NCBI GenBank assembly: GCA_003116995.1 | Contig: BDSL01000039.1 | Location: 186,001 to 250,000 of the forward strand | Reading direction: 5' to 3' | Source: Yamagishiella unicocca | Lineage: Eukaryota; Chlorophyta; Chlorophyceae; Chlamydomonadales; Volvocaceae | Length of the DNA stretch: 64,000 bases | Shown here: piece by piece, positions 19,997 through 31,000 of the stretch | How positions within the stretch are numbered: the stretch's first letter is position 1 | Layout: each line of letters opens with the position of its first letter | Notes under the pieces: generated by a model | Seen by the model: only the letters and a program-made list of their open reading frames with translations | Databases searched by the model: none | What the model was told of the DNA's origin: nothing | Translations under genes and position numbers: made by a program

Positions 19997-22673
19997 GGTA
20001 CGACGCTCTGAAGCCTCGTTTCGTTCGTACAAGCGCCGTAAGGCCACGATACGCCTCGCTTTCCGTACTGAAATGCCTGGAAGTAACGGCACCATAACCA
20101 GGGAGCAACACCGTGCCTCGAAACGAATCCAAACCCCCGTGCACACCAACAATTGCTTACCGGTATGCCCAACCACCCTCGCGTCATTTACCACTGCCCT
20201 TGGCTGCCATCCACTTTGCCAGGCTGCTGAAGAAGAGCCGGAGACTGGCACTAGGAGCGCGTCGTGACTGTCGCGCAGCGGGGCACGCATGGACACACAG
20301 GCACACAGACCGAGGGGAAGGACCAGCTGCAAGCAAAGCGCCCACAGCAGACTTCGCATAGCAGCGAGGAGCCCTCGTGCCTTGCGACGCGACATGTGCT
20401 AGTAGGGCGAGTCTGCGTGGCTTACATGCAAAGCAGTCGAAAGCGGCAAGGGGTGCGTGGTATTGAACGGGACCGTAGCGACCCAAGCCGACCTGTAGTT
20501 GTCGTTACCTGGTGGCTGCAGTCATCCTCTCGTTTTGCGGCATCACATAGCGACACGGTTTTGCTGGGGTTGAATTGTTCGGTCATCCCTGCAGGTTGAA
20601 TTGTTGACGAAGAACGTCGTTGAAATGTTCGGCCATCCCTGCAGGTTGATTCGCGGGTGGCCACTGGGGATTGATTCAGAGGTTTCAGAGGAGCTCACTG
20701 AAGGTTTTCCAGGGTGCTCAAGTAATATGCCGGATCGCTAAAATGATTATTAACACATGCTCGTAGGTTGTTCGCGTGCATATCATAGGCGCACGAACGC
20801 GGTAGATGTTATACGCACTTGTATAACTTCGTGGCGCGCCAGGCCTTATGTCCTTCTGTCGCTGTGATTCCATTTTGCAGTTGCGCGCTGCCAGCTGGCG
20901 AAGCGCGCAAACTGGCTTGGTCTCGCACCCCGTCTGACATGCTGCCGGATGTCGCCAGGGTAGGAGAGGCATCAGCTCGCGTGCACGCGGCGTACTGTGT
21001 TGGGTGTGGGGTGATGGGTTATTCGCTGGCGAAAGTAAGTACGGGGGGTAGCTCCGTCATGACATGCAGCTCCGTCCTGTCATGCGGGCTGCGGGTGGCA
21101 CTGCCCTGGTAACGTGGGCCACTGCCACACAGCAGGGGGATGACCGGCATGGGTGGGGTTACCTGCCGAGGGGAGGAAGGAGTGTCGGGAACTTCCCCCG
21201 AGGTTGACCCCCACTCGGACTGCCATTGGGGCGTTATGGCAGGCCAGTAGGTGGTGCGTTACGGAGGATGGAGGGTGTGATCATTATTGGACAACATGGC
21301 GGTGCGCCATATGAGCTCGCTTGGAGTGCGGCGGAGAGCGGTCTCTTCAGGATTCGGGGAAAGGAATGCAGGTGCTGGAACGCTAGCCTGCGGGGGTTGC
21401 TCGCAGAAAGATATGCAAGGTGGGAACAGCACTGTGTGGTCATGGCGGAAGAGCAGTGGCGGTCAAAGGTGATGTAGGTGGCGGTGTGGAGAGCAGCAAT
21501 GCCGGGTAGCCGGCAGTCCCGGTAGGCGGGTGTTGTTGTAGCCATGTTGCCGTGAGGGGAGGCATCCAACTGCGGTAGTGGAGAGGGCGGATTTTGGCGC
21601 ATGGCTTTGGCGCATAGTTCTGTTGCTGGACGGTGGCGGTTGTCGCGGTAGACACGGCGTCATTACGTGGGCGCAGCAGCAAGCCGAAAACATTGCGTAG
21701 CCGTAGCAGCGCGAAGCGGCACCGTCCGACATGCTGTGTAGGTGCAAGCGTAGAACCTCAGCCCATCCAGGGGGTGACTGATGTCGGATTGCACCCCACC
21801 GGAAGGCTTTGAACTCCTTTGCGAAGCAGTTCCAGCATTCCACTAGGGAAATATTGCGATCGACAGGGCGTTCTAAGGTCTGTCGGAAGGGGTTGAGCTA
21901 GGCGAGTCACCGGCCGGGACCAGCAGAGGGCGGGACACGCAGGGGCACGGTGTGGGGCGAACCACGGGTCACCGCCTCGCCTGACCGCGCACCTCGTTCC
22001 TTAAGAACGCGTGGAAACGGAACTGAGGAGACGCTGTAAGCGCAGCACGCATGGCATGCCCTGCGAGACGGGGCGCTGCGGCACGTCTGAGATGGCGATG
22101 CGGTGCGTGCGTGGCTGTGGTGCAACGACTGCAGTCCTGTGCGTGGGGCTACGGCACAGGAACGACGATACACAGCGCCCTTATGTACATCAAGCCAGGG
22201 CCCAGATGTTTGAGAGACTGCCGACACCGCCCGGCCTCAGGGCCCGGCGCAGCGTCACGCCCAAGACGACGCCCAAGGGCCGGTGTGGCGGCGTTGCTAC
22301 GTACGAGCATGGTGACCCATGGGTCATGGACCCGCACAAAAATCAGGTCCATGCATCGCGCATGCATCCAGCACCGGATCCAGATCGAGTCCGCAACGCT
22401 TATCAGCTTCCCGTACGCACGAGCAGCGGCCGGTCATGGTCGCGGCTGCACCGAAACCAAAGCGCGTCTCAATATTGTGGTTGAGCTGGTGTAAACCTGC
22501 CGCGCGTTGAAAGTGCCCAGTGAAGGCTCCACACCGCTCGCCCTTGCCTAGCACTGCACCCGGACGCCATCAACAGAGCCCGGACGCAGCACCACCACCA
22601 CCGCCGCCGCCGCCGCCGCCGCCGCAACTTAATCACGAACGAAACCTAAATCCCACCGCCACCCGTCCATCCG
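19997..22673. other. Intergenic region, nothing firm
   Basis: Contains a short direct duplication (CATCCCTGCAGGTTGA at about 20586 and 20635) and a (CCG)n run near 22598-22625. Several 60-180 aa ORFs exist on both strands, but none shows splice sites, codon bias or a motif I can recognise. Confidence 0.5.
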
Positions 22674-25600
22674 TTACATCATATCCACGCTGGGCACGTC
22701 CGGCATCTCGTCGAACTCGTCCAGCGACTCCGCCGAGCGCTCCAGCTCCTCTAGCCGCTCCGCGAGCTCCTCCTCTGACATGTCCGCCAGGTCCATGGCG
22801 GTGTCCATGGAAACCTGCGTAAGACACCGCGTACGACGGGGATCGTCAAGTGAGGATGCGTTTCGGGTCCGCGCTGTCGTCCCAAGGCGGTGCGGGGTAC
22901 GGCGCGCATTGCCGCGGGGAAAGGATGTGAAGCGCTTTACATCACCTGGTCTCATATCTCAGGCCCCTGGCACTGCCCTCCCTGGACCCTCTGCTGCCTG
23001 CTGGCCCAACAGCCCAGACCAGGGAGAGAGACAGAATCGGACGGGGCGGGTCCGCCTCAGCCTCCCGCCCTGGGGTGCCCTGACCCCCCGCTCCCGCCGC
23101 ACCCACGGCCACCCGGCGTGGCATCAACACGTCTTCCCTGTGTCAATCAATACACATTGGCCGTGACGCACCTCGATGGGGTCGGGCAGCAAGTACGATT
23201 CCTCCAGAGTCAGCCCCGTGGGCCTGGTGGGCAGCGGGCAAGGGCGACAGTGCAGCGCCAGACCAGGCGAGGTGGGATGTGTGTGTGGGACGTGTGTGTG
23301 GGATGTGTGTGTGGGATGTGTGTGCGGTATATGTGTGTGTGGGATGTGTGTGCGGTATATGTGTGTGTGGGATGTGTGTGCGGTATATGTGTGTGTGGGA
23401 TGTGTGTGCGGTATATGTGTGTGTGGGATGTGTGTGCGGTATATGTGTGTGTGGGATGTGTGTGCGGTATATGTGTGTGTGGGATGTGTGTGCGGTATAT
23501 GTGTGTGTGGGATGTGTGTGTGTGTGTGTGCGGTGGCGAACGGAATGGGACGGGGCCGTGCCGTGTTGGCAGTAAACCGCCGTCACATACTCGGTTCAAG
23601 GGCCTGGCCCGGCGTTCCTCATTAAGATAACATTCCCTTCATGCCTCCGCACGACAGCACGGCACGTAGGGTAGCATTCCTTTCATGGTAGCATTCCTTT
23701 CATGGTCTCCCCTCCAACCCCCTCCAATCACCTCCATACCCCTCCACCCCCCTCCAATCACCTCCAAGGCCCCGGACGCACCTGATCCGCAGCACCGGCT
23801 CCACCAGCGGCGGAGTGCCCACCATGCGCACCTCGCTGCGAGCTAGGACGCGGCTCCTGCGTGTGTGGGGTTTCGAGGAAGACCCGTGGATGCCAGAAAA
23901 AACCGTTCAAAACAGACGCGTGTGTGGGGGGGAGGTGTGGTGTGACGTGGTGTGGTGTGGCGTGGTGTGCGGGGCGGTGGCGGTGTGGGAGGGGGGGAAG
24001 AGAAGGGGTGAAAATACACAGGGTGGGGAGACAGCGTGGGCGAAGGCATAGGCGGGGAAGCAGGGAGAGCCGACTAGCAATATTCACGTAGGCAGCTTAG
24101 CCTCAAAAGGCAGCTTAGCCTCAAAAGGCAGCTTAGCCTCAAAAGGCAGCTTAGCCTCAAAAGGCAGCTTAGCCTCAAAAGGCAGCTTAGCCTCAAAAGG
24201 CAGCTTAGCCTCAAAAGGCAGCTTAGCCTCAAAAGGCAGCTTAGCCTCAAAAGGCAGCTTAGCCTCAAAAGGCAGCTTAGCCTCAAAAGGCAGCTTAGCC
24301 TCAAAAGGCAGCTTAGCCTCAAAAGGCAGCTTAGCCTCAAAAGGCAGCTTAGCCTCAAAAGGCAGCTTAGCCTCAAAAGGCAGCTTAGCCTCAAAAGGCA
24401 GCTTAGCCTCAAAAGGCAGCTTAGCCTCAAAAGGCAGCTTAGCCTCAAAAGGCAGCTTAGCCTCAAAAGGCAGCTTAGCCTCAAAAGGCAGCTTAGCCTC
24501 AAAAGGCAGCTTAGCCTCAAAAGGCAGCTTAGCCTCAAAAGGCAGCTTAGCCTCAAAAGGCAGCTTAGCCTCAAAAGGCAGCTTAGCCTCAAAAGGCAGC
24601 TTAGCCTCAAAAGGCAGCTTAGCCTCAGAAGATGCGACATGAGAAGGGCCTGAAGCAGGGCTCCGGGCTGAACGTCATCACCGCAACCGGTTCTGTGTGG
24701 GATCTTAAGTTCTTAAGGCTCTTTCAAAGTCCAGAAGAACCCGCTCCGACGGACACCGGAACCCCTACCTCCACTCCCGAGCCCAACACCTGGCAGACCC
24801 GGGGTGAGGGAGGCTGGGACAATCTACACGAAGGGTTCCATAGACACTAGACCGAGTCTGTAGCTACGCCGAGCAAAACTCAAGCCACCCCCCCCCCCAC
24901 CTGCCGTCGAACACAAACACGTTGTCCAAATCAAACAGCGGCTCCGCCATCCCGTCCTCGTCGGAGGCGTCCAGCCCGATAAAGTACACCTTTTTGACCT
25001 GTCAGGGCGGTTGGGGGTTGGGGGTTAGGGAGGAAACTCGTGGAGGAAGAGGTTGGGATTGGGGTTGGGGGTTGCGGGCTGGTCATAACCCATCCAGTAC
25101 GATCCACGCGCTGCCGCTCGGCGAGCAGTGAACGAAGCAAGCTGACCTGAAGCGACCACGACCACGACCGGGTGCACCTGGGGTGTGTGTGCGGCACCCC
25201 GGCCCCTGCACCGCTACCGCCCTTCCAGCAACCTCTTGGAAACTCGCTCCATCGTTGCCCTTGGGACACCGCCCCTTCCCTGGCCCTTCCTCCGCGGCCC
25301 TCCTTCCCCCCCTCCCCCCGCCCCTCCCCCCGCCCCTCCCCCCTCCCCTCCCCCCTCCCCTCCCCCTCCCTCCCCCCTCCCCTCCCCCCTCCCCTCCCCC
25401 TCCCCCCTCCCCTCCCCCCTCCCCTCCCCCTTCCCCTCCCCCCTCCCCTGCCCCCCTTCCCTCCCCCCCCGCTTTCCCAAGCACCTTGTTCGTGGCCGGC
25501 TTGCGCTTGAACATGTCGCTGCCGCCCCGCTCCACCCAGGGAATGATCTGCGGGCCGCCGGGTGTGCGACAATTCGCAAACGGGGAAGTGCCGCAACGCA

Positions 25601-27571
25601 ATAGAAATCGGAAGCAAGCAAGCAAGCGAACACACATAATCATCGATATAGACACCTGCGTACGTGGTGAACCGTGAACGAGGAGCAGCCGGCACACGGT
25701 ATCCCCCCAGCCAGCTGGCTCCAGCAACGCTCGGGCTTCACCCACGCAACCTCCTCCTCCGCCTGTCGTACGGTACGACACACCTGGAACAGTAGCGGCT
25801 CGTCGGGCACCTCCCCCTCCAGCTTGGGCCGGGAGTATTGCTGCGCCGCTTCGCCGCCGCCGTCCCCGGGCGGCTTGGCCGCCACGTACGAGTCCGCCAG
25901 CACCAGCCGCCCGTCTACCGTCTCCGCCACCAGCAGCTCCAAGTCACCGCCGTCCAGCACGAAAGCCTGGAGACAGTGGTGACGGTGGTGGTGGGTGGGT
26001 GCTGGTGGTGAACCATGGTGGTTGTGTGTGTGTTGGTGGTGGCTGTGGTAGGGATGGTGGCGGTGGTAGGGGTGGTGGCGGTGGTAGGGGTGGTGGCTGT
26101 GGTAGGGGTGGTGGCTGTGGTAGGGGTGGTGGCGCTGGTGGCGACAGTGGTGGTGATGGTGGCGGTGGCGATGATGGAATGATGGGGATGGCGAGAATGA
26201 TGGGGAGGGTTGGGACTTGGGAGGGTGAGGTTACTGTTGGTGGCAAGCCAACGGCTGGGCGATTCGCGTGGCAGCTGCGGCAGCTGCGACAGCTGTGGCA
26301 GCTGTGGCAGCTGCGTCCGCATTCATAGATGTGTGTCCTGTGCCGCAGATCCAACTGCGCAACTCCAGGCGTGTCCCAGCTGTTGCGCATTCCTTCGCTG
26401 CATCATGGCATGAACCCGCCTCCCCACCTCCCACTCCCGCTCCACCCACTCCCACACCTCCCACTTCCGGTAACCCTTGCATCCCCCCCCGGCCCGCCTT
26501 GCCCACCTGGAATCCTTGCCGGCTGGTGTCCAGGGGCGATACCTCTGTGGCCGGTGGACAGCGGGCGGCGGTGGGTGGTTGGTTTCGGCGGTGGGTGGTT
26601 GGGTTCGGCGGTGGGTGATTGGGTCCGGCAGCGGGTGGTTGGGTTCGGCGGCGGGTGGTTGGGTTCGGCGGGTTTAGCGGGGATGGGGGTCGCGAGGAGG
26701 AGTACATGAGAGGCGCGGCCCAACTCGAGGTGCTGGCGGAGACGATGACATATCGAGGTGCTGGCGGGGTACCGGAAGATTGACGTTGGCGCGGTGCACC
26801 CGGTGGTCGTGCTGCCGTGTGTCGGATGCGGCACCGGAGCCCCCCTCGATCACCAGCGCGCCCCCAGGTAGCCCCAGGTGCTCTCCATGGCAATGCAGTC
26901 CCCCGGCTCCACGCCGACAAACCTCCGAAACCATACCGAAGCGCTCGCCGTACTTCCAACCCTGTTCCGCCTCCCCCCCAGCCTCTCTCTGTCACATCCC
27001 ACCGCCCACGGCCGTCACCCACGCCTGCCCGACCGGCCCTCCTCCAGCCCCGTTCTGCCAGCCCCTCCCTGCCCCTCTGATACAGCCGGGGCGCCCATCT
27101 AAAAAGGGGGGAGCCTCGCGCGCTAGTCGCACCCACCCGGCACCGTCAGGGCTGTGCCGCCTGCCGCCTCCCGGGCCTCCCTCTCCTTCCTGGCTGCCAC
27201 CTCCTTTTCCTTGGCGGCCTTGGCGTCCATGAGCATGGTGTACTCCGCAAGCGTGATAACGGTGCTCATGGGCTTTTTGCTCGGCCCCGGAGCGCTGCCT
27301 GCGGCGTAGCTGGTGCTTGGTTCTGACGCCATAGCGTCGGGTCCCTGGGCTGCGGTCCGCTCGGCTGCTGCGGCTGCTGCCATGTCGTCGACCTCCGCCA
27401 TGTCCGCCTCATCGTCCTCGGTGGGGATGTTGGCCAACGCGGCGTCCCAACCCGACGCGGCCTCGGCGTCATCACTGTCCGAAGCACCGCTAGTCTTAGA
27501 ACGCTTGCTACCACGCTTTGCGCGCGTGAGCACAGACGCCCGTGATGGCTGCTGCGGTGCCGCGATTACCG
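22674..27571 (-). CDS. Unrecognised multi-exon gene with acidic C-terminus (5' part unresolved)
   Basis: Six exons are firm because every junction closes in phase: 25966-25784, 25547-25485, 24998-24901, 23835-23782, 23223-23172 and 22814-22674 (stop TAA). They encode AFVLDGGDLELLVAETVDGR, a PRPKLEGEVPDEPLLFQ-like stretch, IIPWVERGGSDMFKRK, VYFIGLDASDEDG ... LFDLDNVFVFDG, SEVRMVGTPPLVEPVLRI, TGLTLEESYLLPDPIE, and an acidic helical tail EEELAERLEELERS ... DEFDEMPDVPSVDMM. Upstream coding is likely but unresolved at about 26940-26800 (ALVIEGGSGAASDTRQ) and 27551-27137. The latter carries a basic RAKRGSKRSK patch and an acidic stretch, and ends at either a GTGGGT donor or an in-frame stop at 27123. 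I do not recognise the family. Introns here are filled with minisatellites. The gene faces away from the RlmI gene across a short spacer. Confidence 0.6.
23276..23535. repeat. 28-bp GT-rich minisatellite in intron
   Basis: About eight copies of a 28-bp unit made of GTGTGTGTGGGATGTGTG plus TGCGGTATAT. It lies in the intron between 23782 and 23223 of the minus-strand gene and is open in several frames, which produces spurious Cys/Val-rich ORFs. Confidence 0.95.
23867..23922 (+). repeat. Dispersed intron repeat, short copy (antisense to host gene)
   Basis: TTTCGAGGAAGACCCGTGGA followed by TGCCAGAAAAAACCGTTCAA and AACAGACGCG. It lies in an intron of the minus-strand unrecognised gene, so it is antisense to the transcript. 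Confidence 0.7.
24091..24628. repeat. 18-bp satellite-like array, about 30 copies
   Basis: GGCAGCTTAGCCTCAAAA repeats about 30 times with almost no variation; the last copy has one change. It sits in the intron between 24901 and 23835. Because 18 is divisible by 3 the minus strand reads as an endless LLRLSC repeat, which should not be taken as protein. Confidence 0.97.
25305..25475. repeat. Polypyrimidine CCCCTCC array in intron
   Basis: Near-continuous CCCCTCCCCC repeats on the plus strand, in the intron between 25485 and 24998 of the minus-strand gene. The transcript carries the purine strand. Confidence 0.9.
26000..26320. repeat. GGT-rich minisatellite
   Basis: Imperfect 18-bp repeats of GTGGTAGGGGTGGTGGCG grading into GGCAGCTGCGACAGCTG-like repeats at 26268-26312. 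It lies upstream of the 25966 exon of the minus-strand gene and is presumed intronic. Confidence 0.85.
26560..26690. repeat. 20-bp tandem repeat
   Basis: Six to seven copies of GTGGGTGGTTGGGTTCGGCG with small changes, presumed intronic in the minus-strand gene. Confidence 0.9.
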
Positions 27572-28030
27572 GCGGCGGTGAAGGTCGAGGCGGCGCGGCG
27601 ACCGGGCAGGCAGTCGGTCTTCTGCATGTGCCTAAAAGGCATCTTACTCTTGGTCCGAGCAGCATGTGATCCGGTTGGAAAACCAAGGGCTGTGTAACGT
27701 AGGGCCGGTTTGGCCCAGGAGCTCAAGGTCAAATTGTTGTTCACAGCTCAGTTGCTGTTGATGCCGTGTGTTGCTCAGAATTGCACATTCGTCAATTCGA
27801 CCAGAATTTCCAAACTGGGTGAACGACAGCTCGTCCAGTCTTCACTTGGGTCAAGTGCTTCACGTCCAAAAAAATATTCAATTTTGTATAATTATCTCAT
27901 GTTAAGCTGCGAGCTTGCCATGCTGTAGCCCGGAACTGGGACGCGAGTGCGTTCGTCAGGAACGCGCCGGGAGATCGTCAGCCGTTGCATACGAATTATT
28001 AGTACAGTACCAAAGCCGTCCGTGTGCGCC
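27138..28030. other. Divergent spacer and 5' end of minus-strand gene
   Basis: Contains the uncertain 5' exon region of the minus-strand gene (to about 27571, perhaps 27744) and then a short spacer before the RlmI ATG at 28031. If the minus gene starts near 27744, both promoters share fewer than 300 bp. The spacer at 27.75-27.95 kb is AT-richer than the flanks. Confidence 0.45.
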
Positions 28031-31000
28031 ATGCAACCGACCCTTGTGCGCGGGCTGGCGGCTCGTCCCGCCGCCGCCCCGACACACCACCTCAGCAGCG
28101 ACCCACTACCAGTGCGCAGCCTAAGCATCCTGAATGCCACGCGTCAGGCTCCAGGGGGGCCAGGTGGCCGTCCGCGTCGAGCAGCGGATGGCACAGGCGC
28201 TGTCTCGTCTTCGCGGGGCCGAGCCAAGGCCGCTGGCCCACCGTCAACCACCCCCCCGGCCGATGCGAAGCCCCCCAAGGCCCGGCTGCCTAAGGAAATC
28301 GCGTCGCCGCTCGAAGAGACTGTCGGAGGCGAGGGCGACGCCGGGCTTGATGAACTGGACTCGCTGCTGGCCGACGCGGACGCCGTACGGCAGTTGCGCT
28401 CGTCCCTGCTCGCGTCCCTGTCAGCGCAGCACGAGGAGGCAGTTCGCGAGGAGGAGTTTACATCCCCATCGCAGCACCAGCAGCACCGGGACCCTGTTGC
28501 TGCTACTGCTGCTGTTGCCGCTACGGCCAAAGCTGACGACGCTAGCAGCAAAGCGAAGCCAATGGCTGCGGGATCGGCCGTTGGCCGGAGTGCTGCGCCA
28601 GCAGGTGAGACAGGCTTTCGCCAGGTGGGAGGCCCGGCCCGCGGGGGTCGGGGACGCAGGGCGGTAGTGTACGGCGGAGGGTCACGGGGCCAGGGAGGGA
28701 CGACCCCAGGAGGGGGGAAGACGAAGGGCGCGCCGCGGCGCCGGGACATACAGGACTGCTGCACGGGGTAACCGGCAGGGTGCAAAACACACACGCACGT
28801 GCCGTCACCCGTTCTGTACTGACCCCACGGGTCCAGCGGGGCCGGGCGCCTCACCGGTTTTGCCTGGAAGTCTAATGGACGAAAGGAAGGATGCAAACAT
28901 GCTGCCTATTGTAATGCGTTCAAAATGATCCCGCCTACATGACGATTCCCGTGCCCCGAGCAGACGCTCCCACCTCGAGCAGCATGAGCAGTAGCAACAG
29001 CGGAGTCGCTGGCGAGACGCCGATGGTGATACTAAAAAAGGATAAGGCCCGGCTGTTCGTTTCCGGCAACCCCATGGTGTACGGCGGCGCCGTGGACTGC
29101 GTCATCGGGCGGCCGCCCCCGGGGATAGGCGACACGGTGCTCGTGGTGGACTCGTCCCGGAGGACGGTGGGCTGGGGCGTCTTCAACCCGCACTCCATGT
29201 TCCGCGTGAGGTGGGCATGACAGCAGCGTGTGAAGGGTTGACGACTCGGCCGCCGTAGTTGTCCGTCCGCCGCCGTAGTTGTCCGTCCACGTACGCGGGC
29301 AGCCAATGACGAAGGGTGACAGCGGAACAAACTGACAAACCGCCAACCGACGAACCAATCAACCGTACCGCAACTGCCTGCCGCGTGGAGGAAACCGGAT
29401 GCGGAGCGTGTAGCGCAAAGCAGGTGCCGGCAGTTTGGGCGGCCCTTGATGATGATTTGGATCCTGCGCGCCCTCACCCAGGCTGCTGCAGCTGCAGCCG
29501 GAGATGGACGCCGACCCACGGGTCGCCGCCGGCCGCCTCGATGTGCCTGCGCTGCTGGCCGTGCGCGTACGGCAGGCGGCGGAGCTGCGGCGGGCGCTGG
29601 GATTGCCTAGTCCGGAAACGAACGTGTACAGGTGGGGTTCTGGGGGGGAGGGTGTCTGGGAGGGAGGGAGATTGGGAGGCAGGGGGTCTGTGGGGGAGTT
29701 CGGGCAGCTACCGTAAACCGTTTGGGTAGTTGGAACCGGGGATGGACCGGACATTCCTTTGGCCGCTGGGCGTTTGGCCACTGGGCTGTCGGCCGAGCCG
29801 CGGTTATGAAGCCCCTAGGAGCACCCTTCTGAACTTATAGTAGGTACCGGAGCTCAACCAACCGCACAAACTCTGGGCCTTATGGTGCCGTGCACGCATC
29901 CACCTGCGCAAATGCTCGTCGTCTTTCAACTGCTCCCGGGTTGCTCCAACGAACTCCCAACCGCAGGCTAGTCAACAGCGAGGGCGACCGCCTGTCCGGG
30001 CTGGTGGCGGACGTGCTGGGGAACACGGTGGTGGTGCAGGCGGTGGCGGGCTGGGTGCAGAGGTGGGTTCGAGGGAAACCCGTGGATGTCCGAAAAACCG
30101 TTTAAAACAGAAGTTTTGAGATGCATGCTGGAGAACTGGGTTGGGGATACGAAAGCCGAAGGTCGTAATATGACCTTTGGCGGCTAAGCTATATCGGCTA
30201 CGGCGAGACGAAAGGGAGCGAGGACCCCACGCGACGCACGTAAAGTTTTCGCAGAATCGGTTTTGGGCGCTAGCAGGAAAACTGTGAGAGTTGGTGCGCT
30301 ATGGGAGAGCGGCCATCGCGGTCCGGTCCCAGTGCAGAGGTGGGGGGGGGGCCGAGCGCCCAAAGCGGTAGGGGAGCTCGGGCGAGCGGCCAAGGGAGCG
30401 AACCTTGTCGAGTGGACCCTTCCCTCGGCCTCTGGGGCCCCAACTGCCTCACTTGAATGCGTTGATGCGTTGGGAGCTACGCACCGTACTGCAGCAGTTT
30501 TTCCGCGGCCGCCTCCCGGCGTCCAACGGTCTCCGTACCGTTGTCGTACTCCAACGGCCGCACCAACCGTGCAGGTACCGGACAGACGTTGAGGCGGCCA
30601 TTCGCGCCGCCACGGGCCTCACCCGCATCGTGTGGAGGCCGCTGTGGAAGATCCTGGCGGAGGAGGGGCTGGAGCCGCCGCCGGAGGCGGCGGCGGAGGC
30701 GGACGTGGATGACGCGGCGGAGGCGGCGGCCCGACCGGAGGAAGGCGGGACGGTGGAGGTTCGGGAGGCGGGACTGAGGCTGCTGGCGAGCCCACAGGTG
30801 AGGCCTTATGGCTGGGCAGCGTAGAAGGCCTTATGGCTGGGCAGCGTAGCATTTGACGCCTGACGGTGATCTGGTGAGTGGCAATAGCCCCATTCCTCCT
30901 GTCGGGTTGCTGATCGGGTGCTGCCGGACGTGTCGCGCCTCCCGAAAACCCTAACTCCGAGACCCCCAGGGTCAGAAGACGGGTTTCTATGCGGATCAGC

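Noticed and set aside
23143..23630. Cys/Val-rich or Thr/His-rich repeat proteins
   Set aside because: All frames of both strands are open because of the 28-bp GT minisatellite; it lies in an intron.
24091..24628. CRISPR array
   Set aside because: Direct 18-bp repeats without spacers, in a eukaryotic intron.
24074..24640. 188-residue LLRLSC-repeat protein
   Set aside because: Produced by an 18-bp DNA satellite in an intron; no variation at third codon positions and no start or splice context.
25083..25781. Gly/Glu/Arg-rich protein on the minus strand
   Set aside because: Created by the polypurine strand of the CCCCTCC array in an intron; flanking true exons use a different frame.
26750..26960. 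Exon reading FVGVEPGDCIAMESTWGYLG
   Set aside because: Attractive peptide, but the frame stops shortly after and there is no donor in phase; the neighbouring frame (ALVIEGGSGAASDTRQ) joins better.
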